From: Diphasiastrum complanatum
Taxonomy: Eukaryota > Streptophyta > Lycopodiopsida > Lycopodiales > Lycopodiaceae
Assembly (NCBI GenBank): GCA_029204225.1
Contig: CM055110.1
Location: 39,375,515 to 39,439,514, forward strand
DNA length: 64,000 nucleotides
Direction: 5' to 3'
Under the pieces are notes generated by a model. That model saw only the letters and a program-made list of their open reading frames with translations. It was not told where the DNA came from and made no database searches. This document shows positions 47,513 to 57,853 of this stretch, piece by piece; within the stretch, counting starts at the first letter, position 1, and each line of letters begins with the position of its first letter. Position numbers and translations under genes: made by a program.

Positions 47513-49595
47513 AAGAGGAGGCAAAGGAATTCAAATATCTGCTGAGGATCGTTCTCGTTACAGGGCAGAAGGAAAAAAAAAACTTGGATTTGTGGATAGA
47601 TGGAACATTATATCCACAAGATCCAAACAGTTTGACACATCCCACATTCTCTTCAATAACTCATTTAGTTACATGGATATGCAATGGGCATAGTGGATTA
47701 CTAGGATATTGTGAAAGATTTCAGAACCATGGAAAACAGCTTTATATGAATAAAGTTCACTTTTAGAAGGTGAGTTAATTCGAATATCCTCTTATTGTCA
47801 GAATAGAGATTGTCATCTCCAAAAGATGTTAGAAGAAAATGAACAACTTAAAAAAAATAATGAATCATTACAGAAGCTAACAATCAATATCAAATCAGAA
47901 CTAGAGCAAATGCAATCAGTCTTACAGTCTATTCGTATTGAAAACTTACAATTATTGAAGGATGTGGATTTGGCAAACAAAAAGTCTGAAAGTAAGAAGC
48001 GAAAGCACAAAGTTGCAAGGATATTCAAACGCTTTCAAAAGGAGGTTATCAAAATAGAAGGATCCGTGCATTCAAATAAGCATATTCTGAATTTTGTAAG
48101 TTTTTCAATGACATTTGGATTTAATTTCATCTATGATGATATTCTGTTAACTATCTATTTTTTTTGCAGATCTGCACTAGTAGCTCCTCGGAATATTAAA
48201 GACAATGCTTCACTAGGAATGTCATTGGGCACAATATTGACTTGCAAATCCATTGAGCGTATCATGATGAACAATAGGATTTCAAATGTAAAGTGTAAAA
48301 TAACAGAGTCTTTGATGGTGGACATTCAAAAAAATTTAAATTTGACTATAGTTCAGGGTGCTTGTGATTTTGCAGGTATTAGCAGGGAAGCATATGCAAC
48401 AATATTTAAACTAATTAGAGAATCTTTTAAGCAAGTTCAAATTAGAAAAGTCCCAATCCCTAGGACATATCACTTGAAGAAAGAGAGGGATACATTAAAC
48501 ATAGGTATGCATAAGATCACTGGAACTCCATTTCATATTGAGGAGGTGTATGAAACTGATGGAAGATCGATATTCTATAATTCATCAAACAACTTATTTG
48601 TTGATCTAAATTACTTGCTGAGATACATCGTCACATTCTATGATATAACCTATGAAAAGGTGAATGGCAAAATAATCATAGTACTTAAGTTAGATGAGTA
48701 AGAAATTGTGATAGGGCAGAAGATGGAGAGAGTTAGTATAACTCTCATGAATGGTTCTCTATCACAAACAGAGAACCAAGAAGATTTCAGATTCAGTGTC
48801 CAGTCAGAAAATGATATATGCAGTCATTAGCAAAGGAAGCTATCTCTCGATTAGAAGATGTTTTATCAAAAGCAAGACTCCATAAGGGACATGTCAAAAT
48901 TTAAAAAGATGAAAAGCTTTCAAGAAAGAATGGGAACATGCCAACTAAGCCAAGCATAGGAGGAGCAAAAGCACGTCGTTTCCTATCAAATCATACTCTA
49001 ATATTCAATACTCAGTCTGGACAGATATTATTGCTGCCACTCAGGACTTCAAGAAAGATGGCAAAACCAGAGTACTAAAAGTTGATGTATGGAAGAAGCT
49101 TGATAGTATGATTGCTATTTTAAGAAAAGAAAAATACTCTGATATTGATAAGAAAGCTGTCCAAAGGACTTGTGTCGAGTTTGTTAATGCAGTATCAAAA
49201 GCATGGGGAGAAGATCACATCACTCATTACATGGTTAGTATAAAATTTTCAAGATGCTTTCAATTTTTCATATATATTTAGATCCAAACATAAGAGTAAC
49301 ATTATGATTTTGACATATGCAGCACATACTAAGAGATCATACAACATTTTTTGCAAACACATATGGAATCTTGAGTGTATGGTCATCACAAGGGATGAAG
49401 AAGTCACATTGGCAAGCACGAGCAGCATTTCATCGAAATACACAACATGGAGGAACCAATGAAAAACGAAACTACATTTGTCAATTATTTCAGTGGTTTT
49501 ACCGCAGAGTTCAGATTCGACATATAACAAATTCCACACAATACAACAAGTTTAGAAAAACATGCAAGTTCATACAGGAAGAGAAAACTAGATGA
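47513..49595 (+). CDS. Unrecognised multi-exon gene, coiled coil plus W-rich C-terminus
   Basis: A series of plus-strand open segments suggests one gene, with segments at about 47,513-47,765, 47,826-48,701, 49,010-49,233 and 49,323-49,595. The last two are joined by a clean GT..AG intron of 89 bases (49,234-49,322) in phase. The long frame starts with a coiled coil (MLEENEQLKKNNESLQKL, then a basic KKRKHK stretch). A 74-base GT..AG stretch (48,096-48,169) inside it looks like an intron but removing it breaks the frame, so annotation here is unresolved. The mid part holds SALVAPRNIKDNASLG and QGACDFAGISREAY. The C-terminal part has KKLDSMIAILRKEKYSD, AWGEDHITHYMHILRDH and YICQLFQWFYRR. I recognise no family. 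The style resembles uncharacterised transposon-derived proteins, but this is only an impression. Confidence 0.45.
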
Positions 49596-49833
49596 TTACT
49601 AAGTAGAAGATCATTATTGCCATCAAATCATGACATGTTTAAAATTGCTTTGCAAATTCATTGAACAAGAAAGGAGAAATAATCAATGTAAATGTATTGA
49701 TTGTATCATAACAAAATACAAAGTGTCAAATTGATCGTGTGTCAGATTCTATGGCAGTATTGTCATGAAGAAATTCTTTGCTAGCGTATGCATCTAATAG
49801 ATGTGCATTATCCTTATTTCCACTAAGCTCAAT

Positions 49834-50330
49834 TTAACTGGAATACAATGAATAATGAGAGCTCCTTAAAGGAACATTCCCATCAGTAAAACCTAAAATG
49901 TTCAAAACATAAGATCTTTTGACAAAAATGATCTTATTTGTCTTAACAAATTTATGTCCTCCTAGGTAAAATGATAAAGCTTTAACTGCCATTATAAGAC
50001 TCTCCCCAATTGGGCTCAGCTTGGAATGAGCAATATAGATCTCATTCTTCAGGAAATGCCTAAGATAGTGGCCAAGTCCACTATCCCTTTGGAACGAGGA
50101 TGCGTGTTGTCTGAAACCACCTCGTCTCGCAGCAAAATCATCAATTATGAGAGCATCCTGCAATAGGAAATATGTTAGCAAAAACACATTCAGTGATTAA
50201 AAACATTGTAATGCAAGGAAGTTTAAACACTTACCATTCTTCATCATCAACAGCAACCAAATCAGGATGATCAATATAATGACCACATACCGAACAGTCA
50301 CGCGTCACCATGAGGATGTTGACTATCGAG
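49834..50330 (-). CDS. Unrecognised minus-strand exons
   Basis: Minus-strand exon-like segment 50,163-49,834 contains DALIIDDFAARRGG, SSFQRDSGLGHYLRHFLKN and HSKLSPIGESLIMAVKAL. It is preceded by a good acceptor (TTTCCTATTGCAG). Upstream at about 50,305-50,236, RDCSVCGHYIDHPDLVAVDD precedes a good donor (GGTAAGT). The CxxC pair suggests metal binding. Joining the two segments shifts the frame in my reading, so a small error or other splice choice must be assumed. No family is recognised. The gene faces the plus-strand gene at 47.5-49.6 kb tail to tail. Confidence 0.35.
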
Positions 50331-50339
50331 AAGACCTTA

Positions 50340-51173
50340 AAAAAAAAAATGTTAAAGGCCTACGCACCCTGATTTCAAATTTACGTAATTACTTAAAAAT
50401 TTTACGTTAATAACTCAATATTAAGAAACGTTAATGAACGTTAACAACTATTGAATAAAAAAAGAATTCAAACAAAAATTGCCAAAGTTTTTTAGAGTTT
50501 CAAGTACATTTATATCTTAATATTGGCTATGACTTTCATTTCTCTATGAGATTTTGATATTTACTTAATTACTCGAATTTGAAATCGTAGGCCACGCATG
50601 TCCCTTTAAGACTAAGGGAAAGAGGCCACAAAAACCCTAAAAACACAAAGGGTTTCAAGGAGGAGAAACCATAAAGGGGTCGTGAGAGAAGAGGCCAGGA
50701 CCTCCCATCAGTCTCTCAGCCGCCATAACCGCGTAGCAGGGTCACGCTTCGACTATGGCAGACAGCCCATTGTGCTATAGCTTTCAGCATGCAACCACCC
50801 ACCACGATGCGCTGGACCAACGATACCTGTAAAATACAGGCTTCACAGAAGCAGGGAGAAAGGCCAACGATTGTTTCGCAGGGAATAAACAGTTTCAAGG
50901 AGGTAATTGCTCCCTCTCTACTCAGCCTCACATTCAAACTTACTACCAAAGAGTTAGCACAACTGCACAGCCAATCCATGTTCCCAAAACATGCAACTAC
51001 ACGGGAGGATAAAACCTCTGATCCTCCATATGCAATCCCGGAAATCCTGGTTTCTTTTTTCACTAAGAGTTCATATCACATGAAAAATTGATTTAAAACC
51101 AATCTTTCAATGAACAGAAGCTCAAAAACAGGATTCAGGCATAACAGAATCATGCAATTTATGCTAATCCAAG
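50340..51173. other. No recognised gene
   Basis: Begins with an A-run (50,339-50,349). The less AT-rich part 50,600-51,060 gives only unsupported frames on both strands. Confidence 0.3.
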
Positions 51174-51250
51174 ACTAAGCATAATCAAGCTGTTAAGACA
51201 AGCATAATCAAGCTGTTAGACTAAGCATAATCAAGCTGTTAGACAAGCAT
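51174..51250 (+). repeat. Three tandem copies of a 21-25 bp unit
   Basis: AAGCATAATCAAGCTGTTA is repeated three times, separated by AGAC or AGACT. It is followed by a partial copy (AGACAAGCATGTG). Confidence 0.85.
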
Positions 51251-52220
51251 GTGACCTTTTACAAGAGATCATTCAATCACAATCGGAAGCTTCCCCGAGA
51301 AACAGGAAATTTATGAATACATTCACCCTAATTCTCAGCATCCTTAATCCAAAATAAACTATGTAAAAGAGGACTCTACCACAATTTGGGGAGGACAATT
51401 GAATTCCCTACTATTTGTGGCCATAAATTTGACATCTTTTCAGGAGTCTTTTAAGTCATCTCGTGCGCCTTTTTATCTTTGGCATCGGTTAAGTGCTTCC
51501 AAATTGTGCTCCCCACATTCTTGAATATGTGCATCAGGTCCAAAAGATGGTCTTTTTAACTTCTTCACAAGCCTCTTATGAGCATAAGGTTTTTGTGGAA
51601 ATTTCTTTATGATATAAGAATTCATAATATGCCAACATACATAGGTGAGGTCACTTTCAAATTTCATAATGTGCACTTTAATGTTTTATAGGCACATATT
51701 CTTCATGTGTCTTGACCAAATTCCTAGGACTCACAATGAGCAACTTTCATGAGGCACAAAGATCTTTGGAGTACTTAGGGCCTCTTTTCATGTAACCTAT
51801 TCACTCAAGCATCGTGATGTTTTTCAGACAGGTTAGCGGTTTTGCAAATTTCTTTAAAATTACGTGCTAGAGAGAACGGGTGATCCGTTCCACCAAGTGA
51901 AAGTGTGACGTAGCACCCGATTGAATGAGCCACATGGAAAGAGACATTTAATGCTCCTCAATAACAAAAAAGTAAACTATGACAATTGGAGGGAAACTCA
52001 AAGAAGGGTTTCAAAACATTGACCCACAAGGTGAGGCCATTATATCCCAACCTGCCTCACCCCAGGAATATGGCAAACCATTAGGGTAGGTCTCGATTCT
52101 GGGGGAAAACAACAAATCCCAACAGATTCCACCAGTGTAATAAGAAGCATTTTTTTTCATTTCTATTTTTCTTAAGCTATATTAAGGTTAATCATAAGTA
52201 TCAAATCTTCTCGTGCTGAC

Positions 52221-52334
52221 TGTTAGAAAGTGTCAAGGCTATAGCTCAGTGGTAGAGCACCCCACCGGAATGGGGGAGGTCCTAGGTTCAATCCCTAGCC
52301 CGACCACACACACCAAGTGTAAAAACTTTTCACA
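52221..52334 (+). repeat. 5' LTR of the TRIM-like element
   Basis: This LTR is 114 bases, shorter than the 3' LTR by exactly 39 bases. The missing piece lies between two TAGC tetramers (TATAGC and GGTAGC in the longer LTR), the pattern of a deletion between short direct repeats. The deletion removed the 5' acceptor strand of the tRNA-like fold. The A box (TAGCTCAGTGG, 52242-52252) and B box (GGTTCAATCCC, 52285-52295) remain and match the Pol III consensus fully. Confidence 0.85.
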
Positions 52335-52348
52335 TGGTATCAGAGCCA
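52335..52348 (+). promoter_or_regulatory. Primer-binding site (initiator tRNA-Met)
   Basis: TGGTATCAGAGCCA directly follows the LTR and is complementary to the 3' end of plant initiator tRNA-Met over 14 bases. Confidence 0.9.
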
Positions 52349-52397
52349 TGGTTGTGGGTGTGGTCTAGGCGGGCGGTAGCTAAAAAGGGCTATGCCT

Positions 52398-52407
52398 TGA
52401 GGGGGAG
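52398..52407 (+). promoter_or_regulatory. Polypurine tract
   Basis: TTGAGGGGGAG lies directly before the 3' LTR, the expected plus-strand priming site of an LTR element. Confidence 0.85.
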
Positions 52408-52560
52408 TGTTAGAAAGTGTCAAGGCTATAGCCCTTGCACAACACTCTTGGAACACAAATGGACAGGTAGCTCAGTGGTAGAGCACCCCATCGGAATGGG
52501 GGAGGTCCTAGGTCCAATCCCTAGCTTGACCACACACACCAAGTGTAAAAATTATTCACA
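52408..52560 (+). repeat. 3' LTR of the TRIM-like element (full length)
   Basis: This LTR is 153 bases and retains the 39-base segment lost from the 5' LTR (52,433-52,471). It contains the complete tRNA-like structure at 52,461-52,532. Confidence 0.87.
52461..52532 (+). ncRNA. tRNA-like cloverleaf (72 nt) in the 3' LTR
   Basis: The segment folds as a canonical 72-nt tRNA. The acceptor is GGACAGG with CTTGACC (one A-A mismatch, one G-U). The D arm is GCTC/GAGC with loop AGTGGTA. The anticodon arm is CCCCA/GGGGG with four pairs. The T arm is CTAGG/CCTAG with loop TCCAATC, then a discriminator A. The A box TAGCTCAGTGG is intact; the B box GGTCCAATCCC has one change, and the 5' LTR copy is perfect. 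The nominal anticodon loop TCGGAAT lacks U33, so it is probably not a working tRNA. The D arm resembles plant tRNA-Cys most, by memory of the family only. Confidence 0.75.
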
Positions 52561-53284
52561 TGACATGAGCATTTTTGGACCTAGTTTATCTAAGTAGCCA
52601 ACCTCCAGTTACCCATACACAAATACCAAAGCCAAATTGAAGATAAAAGATATGAATGCACTTCCAAGTTCCATCATAGACAAAACAAGACCAGCTTGTA
52701 CCATTAAGGCTTGGAATTTGAGGGGTCCACATTTCATTGAATATGAATAATTCCATCTTTTATTAGGTTCGACTTAATATTGTAGTTCATCCTTAGGCTT
52801 TTAAATGGAACTTATGCATATAGACCCTTGGAAACATGTATTATTACAACTTTGGCTTTAAAATGAAAGTAGATATATGCATTCGATTCTTTCTTGAATA
52901 GTAATCTTTCGAATTGGCATTAAAGTAAAAGCTTTTGCTTTTATTTAGAAGCTTGAGATATTTTAGATTCCAAGACTAGGTCAAAGAAAAGGAAAGCCAA
53001 GTGGCCCTTGGATCCAAAATGGGATTATTTTTAAGCATGTGCAAAAGAAGTTTGAAATTTGGCATGCTTTTAAGCACTCAACTATTTAATTGACCTCCAC
53101 CCTCCACCGTGAGAGTATCCTTGATGGGAGATTATGAAACTACATGAATGCTTTCAAAAGCATGCAATATTTTGTGAGTCACATTTGCCCATGCTTCTTC
53201 CCATTTCTTTGACCCTTCAGACTAAGCTTCCACCCACTTGGTCTCCAGCAGTCCATGGTTGACGAAGCCACTTGACTTACATGT

Positions 53285-53287
<3 letters not shown>

Positions 53288-53357
<70 letters not shown>
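53288..53357 (+). repeat. (CT)n microsatellite, copy 2 of duplication
   Basis: An uninterrupted 70-base CT array, three bases longer than its paralogue at 22,287-22,353. Confidence 0.97.
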
Positions 53358-53360
<3 letters not shown>

Positions 53361-53370
53361 GTTAATAGTT

Positions 53371-54299
53371 GAACGAATTATTATATCTTAGAATTGTGGA
53401 TTCTAAGGATATTTGTACTTGGAAGCCTTTATGAATTGTCCGCCAGAGATTGTGGATAATTTCAGACTGTAATTGTTAATTTTCTTTAACTTTAATCTCC
53501 TAAGTTAGGTAATACTTCACTCAATGTTTCATGTAAGTGTTTTACATGAAAGTGATGTTACTAACTTATTAAGAGTAAAACCCGGATGGGAAAATTTATC
53601 GCTTAGTGTACTTTCCAAACCTAAGTTGTACTCCAAAACAGAGATTAACGATTAAAAAATAGGTTTATCTCTAAGTACTTGTTTGATATGTAAGTCAGAC
53701 TAAGGATACTGATTTTCTAGGTTAATATTGGAAGTTAAAGAAACTATTCTTCATTTCCTTTCATGTTATGAGGACAGAACCAGATCAAGAGGGGAAGAAT
53801 GGTATGTCCATGACCAGAATATAGGATTCAATATACTCCTAGTCTTGGATACACGACGGTACTCCATTGAATAAAGCTTATTAGTTATGCCACGTCATAC
53901 TGGACGTGACCTACAAGTAACAAATAACCTTGTGAGGCCCAGACACACTAATTGGAGTTAGTACAAGGTTTGGGATAGTCAATGCATGTGTAGAGTATCA
54001 ATAGCACTTGAATCTATCTATAGGGGAGTTGGGACCTTGCATTACCACATGCATAGAGAGGTCTTAAGACGTTTAGAAGATTTGAGACTTGTTGAGTACT
54101 GTGGGACTTAAACCATGTAGTTAAATAGTCTGTTAGACAAGTCACCTTGACGAACAACGTTTGTCAAGAATGCCCATGAACTATCCAAGTGTGCGTCAGA
54201 CAACTAAGCTTTGATGAACAATGTCTTTCAAGAAATTTCATTCAATTTCTTTTGTAAAAGAAAATACATGAGACTTGCACTAGGCTCAAAATTACTAAA
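53371..54299. repeat. Non-coding, LTR-like dispersed repeat
   Basis: No gene is seen. Phrases such as TTGAATCTATCTATAGGGGAG and the general composition recall the 4.9-6.5 kb repeat, but I could not align it base by base. Confidence 0.3.
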
Positions 54300-54668
54300 C
54301 ATGTAGGAGGACAAACTCGTCCATGGTTTTGTTGATTCATTGCCAGGACCTCTCTCTACTCTCATGCTTCCTAATCCTTGGCTCGGAAGTGTGTTACAAA
54401 TCAATGATAAACTTTCATTGTTACTATTTATGATGTACTTTATTATTGACAGCTGTTACCAACTATAATTAGTCGTACACTAGTCTATTAGTCTACTCCT
54501 AGGTTTTTCTCTCTCTCTATCAAGGTTCGGAGTTTATTTGTATATTTTACATTCAGTATGTGATAGAGTGTTGAGTGAGAGTGTGTGTTCTTCTTTCGTC
54601 TTCTTTGGTAATTGCTCATGGTGAATGCTTGATATTGCTTATTTGATTATTGACATGGTATCAAAGCC
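54300..54668 (+). mobile_element. Copia LTR end and PBS
   Basis: GATTATTGACA ends an LTR at 54655, followed by TGGTATCAAAGCC (54656-54668), a one-change initiator-Met PBS. The segment 54,323-54,390 (CTCTACTCTCATGCTTCCTA) matches 33,455-33,520 inverted. From 54,669 to 55,216 no gag is recognisable. A short direct repeat around GTACTAGTATC.TT (55,094 and 55,178) is present there. Confidence 0.6.
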
Positions 54669-55216
54669 CCCCCTCTTGCGTGCCTGATCAGTGAATACAG
54701 CTTGTCACAGGCTCCGCAATGAAGTGAGAAAGTCCTTCACAGGAGGAGAAAGCTTGGAAAGGCAAAAGCCTAGAAAAATATACTTTTGCTATTTTGCAGG
54801 TACTGAAGCATCAGAATCATTAGCGGGGAATAGAGACAGAGTCCCGGAGGCATCGGAAAGGCCAAGGTAGCATCAGATAGATTGAAAATCTGTTGAATGG
54901 GGAGATTTCCTCTGAATATACTTCCTAGTTTTATGTCAAGCCTTTGGATCGAATCTAAGGCTTTATACTTTTCACATTACTGATCTTTGCCTTTTGAATG
55001 ATCACACACTCCGAAATTTTTGCAAAGTTAAAAATCTAAAATATCTCCTCTGAAAATTTTTATATTCCCTCTACTTTTCATCTTGATCCTCCGTACTAGT
55101 ATCCATTCAATGCGCGAGAGCCCAAGAAGATCCCGAGCGGTCATACATTTGCGTGTTGAATCGATATTGCATATTCGTACTAGTATCGTTTGAAACGCGC
55201 GAGACATAGGATTTAA

Positions 55217-55640
55217 CGGGAAATGAAATCAGTTTCTTTTTACTTTTGATCAGTTCCCAACAATTACAAATTTTCCAATATAATTGGATTGTTTTTCTTT
55301 GTATTGACCGGTTTGGCATTACTCCGTCAATTTTAATAAAACTATCAAAACAAAATTACATGAATGGAAATCCTACTAATAGGATTTCAGTAACTCTTAA
55401 ACTGATCCAAACAAGATTTCGCTGCTCGGATAAAGAGTACTTGTCATCACTCATTCTATCTGGTCATTTCATATTGTTTGATGCTTTCCAGTTCAATTTT
55501 GACGAGTATCTTGCACAAACGTTAACTTGACCCATATCTAATGATTAGTGTCAACTAGAAATATACCAGACAAGTAACCCATTCCAAACTAAACTTGAAA
55601 TTCAATAAAAAAGAAAAAACTTTAATTTTAAATTTCTAAC
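55217..55640 (+). repeat. Dispersed repeat, direct copy of 23,893-24,330
   Basis: Collinear with 23,893-24,330. The last 140 bases are included in the tandem duplication that starts at 55,500. Confidence 0.8.
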
Positions 55641-56312
55641 TGAGAAGAACACATGCTTCTAAAGTTTTTCAGTCACCATCAAACACAAGACATATTTCAA
55701 GATAGGGCCCAAGAGAGTGAATGGCTAAGACACAAAGGTCGACCTATTCGTGGAGCTAGCTAGCATAGCTACAACTTGTGGGACTACCTATTGAGAATGT
55801 TCTCTAAGTCTGGAGATGTGGTGGTCGATCTCATGAGTGGGACAGACACCTTTTTAAAGACTGCAGCACTTTCAAACATGATTGGAATCAGAATCGACAA
55901 TGATAAAAATTGACGAGTATCTTGCACAAACGTTAACTTGACCCATATCTAATGATTAGTGTCAACTAGAAATATACCAGACAAGTAACCCATTCCAAAC
56001 TAAACTTGAAATTCAATAAAAAAGAAAAAACTTTAATTTTAAATTTCTAACTGAGAAGAACACATGCTTCTAAAGTTTTTCAGTCACCATCAAACACAAG
56101 ACATATTTCAAGATAGGGCCCAAGAGAGTGAATGGCTAGGTCGACCTATTCGTGGAGCTAGCTAGCATAGCTACAACTTGTGGGACTACCTATTGAGAAT
56201 GTTCTCTAAGTCTGGAGATGTGGTGGTCGATCTCATGAGTGGGACAGACACCTTTTTAAAGACTGCAGCACTTTCAAACATGATTGGAATCAGAATCGAC
56301 AATGATAAAAAT
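55500..56312 (+). repeat. Tandem duplication, 411 + 402 bp
   Basis: Units 55500-55910 and 55911-56312 are almost identical; the second lacks nine bases near 56,138 (after GAATGGCTA). Near identity shows a recent event. The left part of the unit comes from the dispersed repeat and the right part from the methylase-like fragment. Confidence 0.93.
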
Positions 56313-56378
56313 TTGCCGCTTGATTTTCTCAACAATATCTGCAGTAAGTTGCATGTGCACATGGGAGATTGCTATTAA
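55700..56378 (+). pseudogene. DNA-methylase-like fragment, duplicated
   Basis: In each unit the translation ESEWLRHKGRPIRGAS, a stop, then HSYNLWDYLLRMFSKSGDVV can be read. It continues as VDLMSGTDTFLKTAALSN and IGIRIDND. The pattern (paired hydrophobic block, GDVVVDLMSGT, then IGI..D) fits motif I and the following strand of an S-adenosylmethionine-dependent N4/N6 DNA methylase. The second unit continues to 56,378 (LPLDFLNNICSKLHVHMGDCY). The stop in front and the missing remainder mark it as a fragment. The family assignment is by motif only. Confidence 0.45.
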
Positions 56379-56899
56379 TTTTTTTTTTAGTATTGTATCA
56401 TCAAGTATTGTCTAATATTTTTCAATTTTATTTTTCACAGATCATACTTGCTGGAAAACTTGGAGTTGGCTGATATGTTGTCACAAGAATCTATTTGTTT
56501 CTCCAATTTTCTCTTAGGATTCATGTTCGATGCTACGATGATTAATTTAAACTTGAAATAATACCATTTGGTTTTGATAATGTACTCGATCATTTTTTGT
56601 TTGCATAACCAAGTGCTCAATGCAAGGACGCTTGGCATTAATTCAAGTTATGTTTTTTCTATTCGTGTTTGGCCTTACAAAGGCAATACTATGTTGAGGT
56701 AGTTCAATGGAGTTTGGAAATACGTCAACAATAAAGATTAAGTTGTGGTGGCAATCCAAACGTTAAAGGCATGCATACACATGTGTAAGGGGGGGGGGGG
56801 GGGCGTATAAAAAAATTTCCACAATAAAAAGCAGTCTCCATCACCATCTATTATATTTAGAAAAGGCTTTTTTTAGTGACCTCATTTCGCTTTGAATTA
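56379..56899. other. No gene; G15 homopolymer
   Basis: AT-rich. A run of 15 G lies at 56,789-56,803. No open frame with a recognisable motif was found. Confidence 0.5.
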
Positions 56900-57215
56900 T
56901 GGCAAGGTGTAACTCCTTAGCCACATCTTTATGATTGTTTTACCAGGTGCAAACAAGAGCGAAGCTTGTAATAAAGCTAAGACTAATCCAGATCCTGGCA
57001 TTAAAACCCAATTCTGTTCTCAAGCTTTGCGACTCTTCCAAACATTGCAGATCCTGGCATTAAAACCCAATTCTGTTCTCAAGCTTTGCGACTCTTCCAA
57101 ACATTGCAAAGGGTACTTGTATCTCAATCTCATGAAATGATGCAGTGGCAAATGTGGATTTTTTTAGCGAGCATTCTTATATTGTAATGATTAGCGTGCA
57201 TGTAAAAAAAATTTG
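56900..57215 (-). repeat. Dispersed repeat, inverted copy of 20.2-20.5 kb, with 59-bp duplication
   Basis: The segment 56991-57049 is repeated at 57050-57108 (GATCCTGGCATTAAAACCCA onward). The inverted paralogue at 20.2-20.5 kb has one copy, so the doubling is local. Confidence 0.85.
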
Positions 57216-57853
57216 TGAAAAGAGAAAAAATTGCAAGTATTCTTCTATCCCTCTTAAGGGGGCTTGAGCATTTTCTTTAAGAAATTTAAAAAAAAAAAGA
57301 TTTTAGGCCTCTAAAAGGCTTTGAAGTTACAGATATGCCATGTGGCAAAAATCCAAGTGTTTAGATATAGCATAAATTATGTTATTACACGTGGCAAAAA
57401 TCGAAGTGGTGAGACCTAAAATATAGGGTGCCATTAAGCTCCACCGCCAGGCCTTGAATGGGCTCCACCGTTCCTACGCGTCGGTGTGCGCCACTTGGCC
57501 CGTCAACACCGACTCAGAAATTGAAGGCCCCATTTGTCAGCGTATGCACCACTTGGCCCGTCATGACGGTCTCAGAATTGAAGGCCTCATTTCTCAGCGT
57601 TTGCCTTGGCCAACCCTCCAGTGCTCTCTCGAACCTTCACAGTTGCCTTTGTCCTCAAGCGAGCACCCTAACGACACTACAAATTTTCTGCCATATCACT
57701 TGGATACTAGCCACGAGTCATGTTTGCCACTTGTAATCCTTTCAATGGTCTAATTTTTAAAACGTGGCAAAATCTGTATGCCCTGGGATGCATCTAACGG
57801 TAGCGCGCCGATACCTTCCCGTGGGCTTACGACTCCGGCTATGGAAGCCTGCC
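57216..57853. other. Upstream region of the small gene
   Basis: Contains an A-run (57,288-57,298) and a GC-richer patch (57,435-57,700) with two diverged copies of a roughly 60-base unit (CCACTTGGCCCGTCA...TCTCAGCG). No coding sequence is supported; the two overlapping frames here look like chance. Confidence 0.4.

Larger units (their letters stand above)
52221..52560 (+). mobile_element. TRIM-like retroelement with a tRNA-like sequence in its LTRs
   Basis: The element is 340 bases: LTR 52221-52334, PBS from 52335, a 73-base interior, polypurine tract to 52407, and LTR 52408-52560. Both LTRs start TGTTAGAAAGTGTCAAGGC and end in TTCACA. The flanks show a TGAC target duplication (52217-52220 and 52561-52564), and the paralogous site at 21,741-21,760 has a single TGAC and no element. 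There is no coding capacity, as in terminal-repeat retrotransposons in miniature. The LTR holds a tRNA-like segment with A and B boxes, so an internal RNA polymerase III promoter is possible, by analogy with Cassandra TRIMs and their 5S rRNA. Aligned LTR parts differ at about six of 114 positions, so the insertion is not very recent. Confidence 0.85.
51548..53370 (+). repeat. Segmental duplication, copy 2
   Basis: Collinear with 20,632-22,366 (see there). It carries the 340-bp retroelement at 52,221-52,560, for which copy 1 shows the uninterrupted site. It also has about 205 bases (53,029-53,240) missing from copy 1. Confidence 0.88.

Noticed and set aside
51174-51250. CRISPR-like array
   Set aside because: Only three units with 4-base separators in plant-type DNA; this is an ordinary short tandem repeat.
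52235-52306. Free-standing tRNA gene
   Set aside because: The segment lies inside an LTR, the anticodon loop lacks U33, and in this LTR the acceptor stem cannot pair. It is better explained as part of the retroelement.
52334-52597. 87-codon open frame across the retroelement
   Set aside because: It crosses PBS, interior and LTR with no motif; TRIM elements are non-coding.
57454-57753. Two overlapping 92-99 codon frames upstream of the small gene
   Set aside because: They coincide with a GC-richer patch with an internal 60-bp repeat, show no motif, and end before the TATA box of the real gene.
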